In this document: piece after piece, positions 1 through 11,900 of the stretch
Numbering within the stretch: position 1 is the stretch's first letter
How the letters are laid out: every line of letters begins with the position of its first letter
NCBI RefSeq assembly: GCF_037975245.1
Contig: NC_092577.1
Coordinates: forward strand, 3,369,501 to 3,433,500
DNA: 64,000 nucleotides
Reading direction: 5' to 3'
Origin: Apostichopus japonicus
Taxonomy: Eukaryota; Echinodermata; Holothuroidea; Aspidochirotida; Stichopodidae
Program-made: the position numbers and the translations under genes
Notes under the pieces: generated by a model
Seen by the model: only the letters and a program-made list of their open reading frames with translations
What the model was told of the DNA's origin: nothing
The model's database searches: none

Positions 1-1570
1 AACTTGAAAACAAATTCTCCGTTAGGGTTGGGAGTTGCTTCAATGTAATCCAATTGTCGACCCGCATCTGGGTGACCCTTGACCTCAATTTGACCTCTGG
101 TGACCTTTTTGTGTTTTGTGGATTTTTACAGTTTCGATGCTATTTTCAGATGTTAAAGGTACCTTCTGATCATAAATGTCAATGGGTTGACCCCCGTGTG
201 ACCTTCATGTGCGAAGTTATATGAGGTCAAAGTTAATTTTCAGACATTTAATGCAATAACTCCCAGTTCCAAGGTGTGACAAGGTTGATATTTTTGGAGT
301 AGTTGCAAATGGTATAGAGGAATATTTTCAAACTTAACGGTCATGTGATACAAGGTCACCATAGGTCAATTTATGATAAAAAACTAGTATTTTGGGGGGA
401 GAAAATGGGCAAAGAAAACATGTTTGAATTTTTATAGTTTGATGCTATATTCACGTCTCACCGATCAAAAATTTCAATGAGTTGACCCAAGGTGACCTTT
501 GTGGGTTCAGTTATATGAAGTCAAAGTTAATCTTCAGACATTTAGTGCAATAACTCCCAGTGCCAAAGTGTGACATGGTTGATATTTTTGGACAAGTTGC
601 AAATGGTAGAGGGGAATATTTTCCAACTTAACGGTCATGTGATCCGAGGTCACCAAAGGTCAATTAATGTTAGAAAACTAGTATTTTGGGGGGAGAAAAT
701 GATAAAAGTGAGAAAAGTTTGAATTTTTATAGTTTTGACACTATATTTACATCTCACCAATCAAAAATGTCAATGGGTTGACTCAAGTGACCTTTGTGTG
801 TGAAGTTATACAAGGTCAAAGTTAATTTTGAGACATTTAAATTCAATAACTCCCTGTGACACTGTTCATATTTTGGGGCAAGTTGTGAACTGGTTAGGGG
901 AACATTTTGAAACTTAACATTCATGTGATCCAAGGTCACCAAAGGTCAATTAATGTTTAAAAAACTAGTATTTTGGGGGAAGAAAATTGGCAAAGACAAA
1001 AATGTTTGAATTTTTATAGTTTTGATGCTGTATACACGTCTCACCGATCGAAAATGTCAATGGGTTAACCCCAGGTGACCTATGTGTGTGAAGTTATATG
1101 AGGTCAAAGTTAATTTTCAGACATTTAATGCAATAACTCCCAGTGCCAAAGTGTGACACGATTGATATTTTGGATCAAGTTGCGAATGGTACAAGGGAAT
1201 ATTTCAAACTTATCAGTCATGTGATCCGAGGTCACCAAAGGTCAATTAATATTTAAAAAACTAATATTTTGGGGGGAGAAAATGGGCAAAGAGAAAAACG
1301 TTTGAATTTTTATAGTTTTGATGTTATATTCACGTCTCACCGAACAAAAATGTCCATGGGTTGACCCCAGGTGACCTTTGTGTGTGAAGTTATATGAGGT
1401 CTCCCGTTTCAATTGAACACCCACTTCCCCAGTTATGAGGAGCCAAAGGTTGGTTTTGCCTTTTAAGCAATAACATTCTATGTGAACATTGTAACAAATA
1501 ACAATTTTAAGACATAATTTCATATCATCGAGGGGAACATTTCTGATAAATACCATGAGGTCATCTAAGG
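1..1570. repeat. ~294 bp satellite-like tandem array
   Basis: About 4.7 head-to-tail monomers. The landmark 'gtgacctttgtgtg' and its variants recur near 199, 494, 788, 1075 and 1371, giving spacings of 287-296 bp. Other shared blocks are 'ctagtattttggggggaga' and 'catttaatgcaataactccc'. The array runs off the left edge and fades after about 1400, where the sequence turns into a diverged variant. A partial copy in the same orientation lies near 14.4-14.85 kb. Each monomer carries one AGGTCA-N4-AGGTCA direct repeat. No coding potential was recognised; the short ORFs here are incidental. Confidence 0.9.
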
Positions 1571-3240
1571 TCATTCAAGATTGCTTATGTGCAAAAATCT
1601 GCCAACTTACACAGTATGGTAATTGTTGCAACAACAACTTGTAGTCAGGAAGTCTGACATGGCTGATATATTGTGACAAGTTGCAAATAAAGTAGTGGCA
1701 CGTTTTCAAAAATTAATGTTATTTGATCCCTGGTCACCATAAGTCAATTATAGGTCAAAATGTGTTTTCTTTTGTGCAATAACTAGTGAAACTACAACTT
1801 GCAAGTTTTGACATTGTTGATTTTTGAGCTACAAGGGCAAGAGGGCATTTGTCCCCTTAGAATTATTTCTTTGAATTTTTTTCCCTAATAATATATATAG
1901 GCAATATTATATAACTCCTCTGACATAGCATTTATGCCAAACACACAGGGTACTGCTGACATGACTCAACTTCTTTATCCATGGAAATAGTGAGATACAG
2001 TGGTGGCACTACAGGGGGGAGGGTCATTTTTCCCTTCATTTTTTTTTCTCTTTTGTACTTGAGAGGTCAAGCAGCAGTCTGCACTTTCGATTATTATCAG
2101 CAGTCTGAGCAGTGATGACTGATAGAATGCATGCATGGATGGACATTAAGGTTGGGAGTTAGCTATTGTAATCAATAGTTGATTTGCATCGGGCTGACTT
2201 TTGACATGTGTTACTTTCTTTGGTTATTTGAATGTTTGTATCAATTTTTGTGCTGGTCAGATCACCTATAGTAAATATATGAACATTTATTTTATGGTGA
2301 AACTATGAATTTGAAACATGCCATCAATCTGAAAATAACACAGACAAGGTAAACATGACCAAATACCAAGCTCAGATCTGGTACTCATTAAAACTTCTAT
2401 AATCAGGTTTAAATTTGCAATATTTTCAGAGGTTAGATGTGTAAAAGTTGTCCATTTGATACATTTTGACACCACCAAGAATCTATGTTGCCTCCATGTT
2501 ACCCCTGTCCGCCCTCCTCGATCCCAGTTTACTTAGGTTGGTGTCACCACTGGTGTGATACTCCATGCTTTATCCAAACATTACCCTTTTGGACAATTTG
2601 CCAAGTTTTGTATTTGTGAGATAAATAGATATTTACACCCCTAATAATCTATGTTGTATTCCTCCTCCCTGTTTACTTATGCTGGTACCACCACTGGTGA
2701 GACACTTCATGCTATATCCAAACATTGAACTTAGCTTTTGGACAATTTGCTAACTTTTATCCTTTAGAGGTCAAGCAGCAGTACTCAATTCAGATAATTG
2801 TCAACAGTGATGACTGATAGAATGCATGCATGGTTTTAATGGAACGAGGATATTTGGTTCAACTTCACATTGATGTATGTGATGCCCCCCTTCTGGTATA
2901 TTTAGGCCAGTGCCACCACTGGTGAGATACTCCATACTTTATCCAGACATTGAACTCAGCTCCTGCACAATTTGCTTACTTTTGTCCTTGAGAGGTCAAG
3001 CAGCAGTCTTCACTCCAGATGATTATCAGCAGTGATGACTGATAGAATGCATGCATAGTTTTAGTGGTACAGAGGATATTTGGTTCAACTTGAAACTGAG
3101 TTCAGAATCAGATACTATTAATAACAGCATTTCAGGACTGCAGCATTCTAAACCATTCTTTCACCCTATCTGGATCGATTATTTATATTGCAACACTACT
3201 AGTACTATGGGCATCTGTAGAATCTGAACAAAGTGTTATT
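1571..3240. repeat. Dispersed repeat region, three copies of one motif
   Basis: There is no gene here. A block containing 'gaggtcaagcagcagt', 'cagtgatgactgatagaatg' and 'catgcat' occurs three times in the same orientation, near 2068-2150, 2763-2835 and 2993-3095. The last two copies also share 'gaggatatttggttcaactt' downstream. Between them 'ccaccactggtgagacactt' and 'tatccaaacattgaac' recur. This looks like an old tandem or transposon-derived repeat of unknown class. Confidence 0.7.
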
Positions 3241-5060
3241 ATTTATCTTTGTCGGTAACTGAATACAACGTTGTATATACAAGCATTGCGCCTATGTACC
3301 GTACCCAACATAATACATACTGTACAACGTTGCTTATTGGATCGGAGTGAACGATATTGTTGCGAATCAAGGTATTATATCTTTATTCCGTTGTTAACGT
3401 TTTCCTTAATGTTTTGCAATTATCGAGATTCAGTGTCAAATAAACAAGAGAATTGACGAGGTGCCGTTTACGAAAATTTACTGTCGCCTAGTTAGATTTT
3501 AATCAATGACCACTCTTAACTCGAACAAAATAGGCAAGGCCTGTGGGCAATTTATGTACAGTAGTCCAGGACAAGCCTGTGTTTTAAGGTAGTTTGTACC
3601 CAAACATTAATCAGGCGTAGCAGTAGGTCTAAGTTAGAACAATGGCAGTATGCTGTCTACAGTCTTTCACTTCAGCGACATATGAAGGAAATACAGTGCA
3701 TTAGGATTAGGTCTACGAGAGTTCATCTGCAGCTATGCTTTTTTTTTTGGTTATTGACTAATATTAGCAGCCATTTGGATACCAAATCAATTGCACTTGG
3801 ATAAAGCCATACTACTTTTCCAGGTCAGGTAAATTCAAGTTCACTTCATTGATTCTAGTCTAGGCCTGCAGATTTGCTATAATTTGGAGTCAGCTTTGAA
3901 GAAAATATGTTTTCAGTGTTAGGCCTAGGACTAGGAGTATTCATCTTCAGGAAAGAAATGTACAGAATGTATACTAGCCTAGGCCTTTTATTTTTGTTAT
4001 TTGACTAATGTTAGCAGCCAGGTGGATGAGAAATCAAATGACCTTGGAAAAGCCATAGTACTTTACTAGGTTAGTAAAATTCAAGTTCACTTCATTGACT
4101 CTAGACTTAGCCTATGTCTTACTTTTGTTAGTCCTAAGAGGGTTTTAGATGTGCTCTGCCCCTGGTCCTTTCTTCTCATCAATTTCCGCACGTACAGTCA
4201 TTTACATTAATGAAATAATATGGAAACGGCACAAGAACAGTGTTGTTTGTTTACATGTTTGAAGCCAGAAAATCACCATTATCTAAGATGTATGCAGAAA
4301 GTAAAGGTGGGAGAAAAATAAGTGTAAACTACCCCATGTTGGCTGGCCCCAATGCCAGACTCAAGCCATTTTTTTTTAGATAATGTTTATTTTCCTTTAT
4401 TTCTATTTTGCAGGTGAGCTATATCAGTTCAACACCCAAGGGCTTCACGTTCTATTATCAGAGTTAACGATATTGTTGCAAATCAAGGTATATCTTTCCT
4501 TCTGTTGTTTAAGGTTCCTTGGTATTTGCAATTGTCGAGATTCAGTGCCAAATAAAATCTTCAGGTTGAATGGTTATGTTGGAGAAATGACCAAGCGTGG
4601 TTTATGAAAATTAACTGTCACTTAATTAGATTTTTATCAAGACCACTCTTAACTCGAACAGAATTGGCTAGGCAAATGGGTAATTTATGTAGTCTAGGAT
4701 AGGTTTAACTTTAAAGTTAAATAACCCAGACATTAAATCAGGCTGGAATAGGCTTATCTTATACCAACAGTAGTATACTGAAGTCTGGCAATGAGATATG
4801 GAGAAATACATTACATTAGGATTAGGCCTAATTTTTCTTAGTGTTTTCTGTTTACATGTTTTGAAGGCAGAAGGCACCATTTTCTATGCTGTGAGAAAAA
4901 GTAAAGGTGAGTTAAAATAAGTGTATTAAGCTACCCCATGTAGGCTGGTCCCAAAGCTAGACACAGTCATTTTTTCTGGAAAACATGTTTATTTTTCTGT
5001 ATTTTTATTTTGCAGGTGAGCTATACCAGTTCAACACCAAAGGCTTGAAGTTCTGTGTAA
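3240..5060 (+). repeat. Triplicated exon-like module with splice-type borders
   Basis: One block, 'cgatattgttgc(g/a)aatcaag' followed by gta and then 'attcagtg(t/c)caaata', occurs at about 3351-3450 and 4467-4560, and both copies continue with 'accactcttaactcgaaca'. A second block, 'tattttgcaggtgagctata' followed by 'cagttcaacacc', occurs at about 4405-4440 and 5008-5040. In the 4.4 kb copy the two blocks bound an exon-like interval: acceptor 'tttgcag' near 4413 and donor 'caag|gtatat' near 4490. No conserved ORF runs through it, so if transcribed it would be a non-coding leader. It lies just upstream of the Helentron and could be its leader or unrelated host sequence. Confidence 0.55.
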
Positions 5061-5078
5061 GTTCCTTGTTTATTAAAA

Positions 5079-5310
5079 GCCATCCCAGGGCTGATAATAC
5101 TGGTTCAAACTTGATTTTCATTAAGCCATCCCAGGGCTTACAATACTGGTTCAAAGTTGATATTTATTAAGCCATCCCAGGGCTTACAATACTGGTTCAA
5201 AGTTGATATTATAACCCATCCCAGGGGCTTACAATACTGGTTCAAAGTTTGATAACTATAAAGCCATCCCAAGGCTTACAGTACTGGTTCAAAGTTGATA
5301 ATTACTAGCT
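5079..5310 (+). repeat. 46 bp minisatellite upstream of the Helentron ORF
   Basis: Five direct copies of a unit starting 'gccatcccagggcttacaat' and containing 'actggttcaaagttgat'. Units start near 5079, 5125, 5171, 5215 and 5263 (period 44-48 bp). It directly follows the third exon-like module and precedes about 670 bp of non-repetitive AT-rich sequence before the Helentron start codon. Short tandem arrays near the ends are known in Helentrons, so this may lie inside the element. Confidence 0.85.
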
Positions 5311-5979
5311 ATCATTTTATGTTAAGATAACTATACAGTTTACTTGGTCAATCAAACTAGCAGTTTATCAGGCCAAATATTATCAAAACTTCATGTCTAA
5401 AAATTGCTGACAAGCACTGCAAAGAGCTAAAAATATCGAAAGTACTAATAAAGCAAAAGAACTGCTACAAATTACTAACAAAGCATATGTAGGGCACTGA
5501 AAATACTCCAAACAAAAACCCGGAAAACTGCTCAAATTACTGACAATCAGAACAAAGTATAGTGCAAATAATCATAAAAAAAAGGAAACTTTGAAACATA
5601 TATATCAAAGGCATTTCTTAAACAGTTCTGATAGAAAACCGCATACTACTTGACAGTAATTAAAACCCACTTTAAGAACATCCTTATCACTTCTTGAAAT
5701 CATTTCTAGGCAACTCAACAAGTACTTTGACATAAAACAACTTTAAGCACACATAAAGCACTTAACAATATTAACAAGAACTTCACAGGGATACAAAAAG
5801 TACTTCAATTCCAAGCATTGCAAAGAAAACCATTCCAGAAAAAATAACACACATTCTGATCAAATGCTTGTGATAGATATCCAAAATCCACAACAGCATT
5901 AACAGTCAATCACTCTCTATATGCACTGCTATCCCACAGAAACTGTTGTCTGAAAGGAGATTGTCCACAATATTCTGTC

Positions 5980-8900
5980 ATGCCACGAACAAAAAAATTG
6001 AGTTACAGACAGCGAAACAAGACAAGAAGAGAATCAAAGCAAAACATAACATCAAAGCAAACATGCCAGTCACAAACATATGCTAATGAAACTCTCTCTG
6101 AAAAAGCAGTAGAGCAACATTCAGATGGTCAATCAAACATTACTGATATTAACTTGCAAAATATACACACTCATGACACATTTACTTTCTTCCCTCCAGA
6201 TGACTTATGGCGTGATGGAAAGATTGCTATATTAAAGCAGTTAATAACAGACAATAACGAGCAAATTCATACCAGTTCTTATCCAAATTTCCCAAATATT
6301 TGCAGTCCAATATTGTATACTAATACTGCAAGACCATGTAATATTTGGAGAATAATAGGTGATGGGAATTGTTTCTTTAGATCTTTGTCATTCATAATAA
6401 CCAGGTCTGAAAATAATCATCATATCCTAAGACGCTTGATAGTGCAATCTCTTCTGGAATGTGACCTACCATCTACTAGTAAATCTGTTCAGGATTATAT
6501 TCAAACATCCCATATGTCAGATGATTCAGTGTGGGCTACTGAAGTGGAAATAATGACTGCTGCAAAACTTTTACAAACTGACATTTATACATATGCTGTA
6601 TCTGGTAGTGAATGGAAATGGCTACGATTCCCAGCATGTGGTAGTCTCTCAGAAAGAATAGATACAAATAAACGTGCAATTTACATACAAAACACAAATA
6701 GAAATCACTTTGATGTCGTGTATGGACTCAATAATACTGATCTCTGTCTTGTAGCAGAGAACCTTGAATCTGCCCAACCAAAAACAACAAGAGATCGTGT
6801 ACAAGAAGAACTGAACAGACAAAACTTGTGGCAACAAAATAAAGATGAACAGAAACAGAAAGTGAACATCACTAAATTACCTCCCAGTAGTAGTTGTTCC
6901 AACAGTACTAAACGAATGCAAAAACTTAGAGCAACTAACAGTGCATACAGAGAACAAGAAAGGAAAAAAGACATTATTTACCAAAGAACTAGAAGACAAA
7001 ACAAAATGTACTGTGAAGAACAAATGCAAAAGAATATTAAAAGAATGAAAACCAAGAGGACAGATTGTGTGTACACTCAAAATGAAAGAACAAGAAATAC
7101 CAAGCGAATGAAAGATATCAGACAACAACCGGACTACTCTCAAAATGAAAAAGTACAAAACAGGAAACGAAAGAAAGAAAGAAGACAAAATCAGGAGTAT
7201 TCTAAAAATGAACAGAAACAAAACATGAAACGAATGAAAGACACAAGACAAAATAAGGAGTACTCTAAAAATGAAAAAATACAAAACATCAAACGAGTGA
7301 AAGACACAAGACAAAATGAGGAGTACTCTCAAAATGAGAGAAAGCAAAACATTAAACGGATGAAAGACACAAGACAAAATGAGGAATACTCTCAAAAGGA
7401 AAAGAAACAAAACATCAAACGGATGAAAAACACAAGACAAAATGAGGAGTACTCTCAAAAGGAAAAGATACAAAACATCAAACGAGTGAAAGACATACGA
7501 CAAAATGAGGAGTACTCTCAAAATGAGAGGAAAAAAAACATTAAACGGATGAAAGACACAAGACGAAATGAGGAGTACTCTCAAAATGAAAAGAAACAAA
7601 ACATCAAACGGATGAAAGGCACAAGACAAAAACTGGAATATTCTCAAATTGAACAGAAACAAAACATGAAACGAATGAACACTATTCGCAAAAATGACAC
7701 CTACACTGTCACAGAAAAACAAAAGAATCAAGAACGAATGGCAAAAGCTAGAACAGATCCACAGTTTGCAGCTAATGAAATCAAATCCAAATACAACAAG
7801 AGAACCAGCTGTAACACTTCATCAATTCAACAATTGCAACAAGGTTTTCTCAACTCTATTTCAGTAGGTCCAGAATATGTGTGCTGTTGTTGTGAACAGT
7901 TATGGTATAAAGAAAGTGTCACTAGCTTTGTACAGAAAACAGCAAAATCTACATTCAGCATTGCTTTACACAATCCTTCTATCAACAACAAATTGTGGAT
8001 TTGTAGTACCTGCAAGGAATATATTAATTCTGATAAGATACCACCATTAAGCCTTAACAATAACATGAAGTTTGTGACAGTTCCAAAAGAATTACAATTG
8101 CATTCTCTTGAAGAGAAATTAGTAGCTCTTCGTATACCATTTATGCAAATTCGAGAACTTCCTAGAGGGCGACAATTGAATCTGAAAGGAAATGTGGTAA
8201 ATGTTGCAGCTGATGTGTCAAGTACATGTAGACTATTACCACGCAGGCTAAATGAAAGCATGACTATTCCTGTCAAGTTTAAGAGAAAACTTTCTTATAA
8301 GCACTCGGTTCATAGTGAAAATGTCAGGCCCAATAAAGTAATTGATGCTGCACAATGGTTAGTTGCAAACAGTCAATTATACAAAGATGAAAGAGTCTCA
8401 ATTGATCAGAATTGGACGGAAACATTGCAGCAGATGGATGATGATTGGCACGAATTCATGGAACCTCTTGAAAAACAATCTGATAAAAATGAGAATGCTG
8501 ACTTACCAGTAGGTGCAACTCCTTCAATTCAAACCAATAATGAAGACAATCCAGATTCAGATGATGATTGGACAGAAGCTCAAAGTGAGGACATGCAACC
8601 TACAGGTACATTAGATACTATGCTAACACCAGAATTTCAGGAACAAAGCCAACTTGCTTATTGCGTAGCACCAGGTGAAGGAAATAGACCTATGGGCTTA
8701 TTTCAAGACAGTCTTTCTGAAATACTTGCATTTCCAACATTATTTTGTGGACAGCCAAGAAGTGACAACAAAGTTAAGGTACATTACAGCACAATATGTA
8801 AGTGGGAACTGCGTCACAAAGATAGAAGATTTGCCAAATCTGTCCAAAACATATTCTACAAAACCAAAAAGTTACAAATCAACCAAATACAGCAGAAAGT

Positions 8901-11900
8901 AACACTGAGTATGCGAAAGAAAAAAACACAAGGGAAGAAATTAACTGCTCAACATTTCAAAACAAATGAAAGTATCAAGCAAATATTGACCCTAGATGAA
9001 GGATTTAGAGTATTCCGAACATTACGAGGATCCCCTCCCTATTGGGAAAAGTCCAAGAAAGAACTGTTTGCAATGATTCGACAACTTGGAATCCCAACAT
9101 GGTTTCTGTCATTCTCTGCTGCTGAAACAAGGTGGCTTCACCTACTCAAAATCCTTGGAAGAACAGTCAAAAACAAACATTTCACGGATGAAGAACTCTT
9201 AAACATGAATTGGAATGAGAAATCTGACCTTATCCAGAGTGACCCTGTCACATGTGCACGTCACTTTGATTACATGTTTCGTAGGTTCTTGAATAATTTC
9301 CTGTATAGTTCATATCATCCAATTGGTGAGATCATTGATCATTTCTACAGAGTTGAGTTCCAACAGAGAGGTTCCCCACACATTCACATGCTAGTTTGGG
9401 TCAAAGATGCACCTTTATATGGAAATGCAGCTCCTACAGAAGTAGCATCATTTGTTGATCAATATGTCACATGTAACATACCTGACACAGTCAACCAAAC
9501 TGTTAACTTGCAATCTCACAGCCATGCAAAGATATGCAGGAAAAAGAGACAAGGTGTTTGTCGCTTTGGGTTTCCTATCCCACCAATGCCTAGAACTATG
9601 ATTCTAACACCATTGGAAGATAAAGGCAATGAAAAAACTACAGAATTGTACAAGTGCATAAAGGCCTACTTGGATGATTTGAAACTTGCTGAAGACATTA
9701 CTGACACATTTGAAGATATGTTGACAAAGTTGGGAAGCACAGAAAGAGATTACATTCTTGCTATACGTTCATCCATAACATCAGACAAAATCTTTCTCAA
9801 AAGATCACCATCTGAAGTCAGGATTAATGGTTACAATAAAGTCTTGCTAGAAACTTGGAGAGCTAATATGGATATTCAATATGTGCTGGACCCATATGCA
9901 TGTGCCATGTACATTGTATCTTACATTAGCAAAGGACAAAGAGGTATGAGTAATCTTATGCAGCGTGCAACATCAGAAGCAAGAGAAGGCAACATGGACA
10001 TCAAACAGCAAGTACGACACATTGGAAACAAATTCCTTAATCATGTTGAAATGAGTGCTCAAGAAGCAGTGTATTTGGTATTACAAATGCCACTCAGAAA
10101 AGCCTCCAGGCAGTTTGTGTTTATAAATACCTCACCATTAGAAGATCGAACAATCCTGATCAAACCATTGGAATATATTCAACAGTTGCCAGATTACTCT
10201 ACAGATATTGAATGTATGGGACTTATCAGGAAGTATGCTGTCCGACCTAAGGCACTACAACATTATTGCCTTGCAGACTTTGCAGCTTGGTTCGATATCA
10301 CTAGTGACAACAAGAGCAATGAGAGCACTAACAATGATTATGAATTAGATGAAAATGATGATGACCCTTCTATCAAATTGAACAAAGACAGCACTACCCA
10401 TGACTATGAATCACATGATAATGCTGATGACCATGATATGCAGGATACTGGTGAGGTCAAATGCTATGCTGTTGGTGCATTAAACTTTCGAAAAAGAAAC
10501 AAAGCCAAGATCATCAGATATGTTCGGTTTAACAAGGAAAATGATGCAGAAAAGTACTACAGAGAGCAACTGATGTTGTTTTTTCCTTGGAGATCTGAGA
10601 ATAATATCATAGAGTCATGTGATACGTACCAAGAACGATACCTTCAGGTTGAATCCGAGATTAAAGACAAGGAAGCAGAATATAACCACAGTGGAGATAT
10701 CATTGACCAGGCAATAGATGATATTGAAAATGAAGACCATGAGATGTATGATGAGATTGCACCTAATACAGAACATATGGAAAAGGCTCATCGAGACGAA
10801 AAGGATAAACAACAAGTGAAAATCCCTTCCAATGAATCACCTGAATTGTATGATATTGGACAAGACATTGGGATTGCAGTCAATAGTGCAAACATAGAAG
10901 AATTGCAAAAACCTCGCTTGCCTGATTCTGAATACAGAAGTCTAGTACGCAGCCTCAACAAACAACAGAAAGACTTTTTCTACTATGTACTGCATTGGTG
11001 CAAAATAAAGCAAGAACCAATGTACACATTTCTCACTGGCGGAGCTGGTGTAGGAAAATCTCAAGTATTGAAAGCTCTGTACAATGCACTTTTGAAATAC
11101 TATTCTAGCCAGCCTGGAAATGATCCAGATGATACTCACATTCTTCTAATGGCACCAACAGGCAAAGCAGCTTATGGTATTAAAGGCAGTACCATTCACA
11201 GTGCTCTACTCATTCCAGCTAGTCAAGGATTTCATTACAAGGCATTAACATCAGACAAGCTAAACTCACTTCGAGTGAAGTTCAGAAATTTGAAAATCAT
11301 TTTCATTGATGAAATATCTATGGTTGGTAATGGAATGTTTACATACATAGATAAAAGACTCCAACAAATTAAGGGTAGCAAGAAAATATTTGGAGGTGTT
11401 AGCATTATTGCTGTTGGTGATCTCTTTCAACTCAAGCCCGTGTTTGATGGATGGATATTTAATGATCTAACTCATGATTATGGTCCACTTGCATCTAATT
11501 TATGGAGAGATCATTTTATGGCCTTTGAACTAACTGAAATCATGCGACAAAAAGATGACCACAGTTTTGCTCAACTTTTGAACCGACTAAGAGAAAATAG
11601 ACAAACAGATGATGATTTGAAGCTGCTGAACACTAGACAGTTTACAGCCGACAAGGTTCCATCAAATGTTACACATGTTTATCAGACAAACCTAAGGGTG
11701 AATGCACACAATGATGAAGTTTTTTCCAAACTAGACACTCTAAAGCTCACAATTAGATCTCAAGACATTGTCGTAGGTGATGTCCCAAACACAGTCAAAC
11801 AAAAAATACTGACTTGCATACCGAACAACCCTCAAAAGACAATGGGATTATTCACTGAACTCTCCTTGGGCATTGACCAACGAATTGACCTCTGTCTCAA

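Noticed and set aside
6877-7731. 284-codon ORF antisense to the Helentron
   Set aside because: It mirrors the Lys/Arg-rich tandem repeat of the sense ORF, giving Phe/Leu-rich repeats with no domain.
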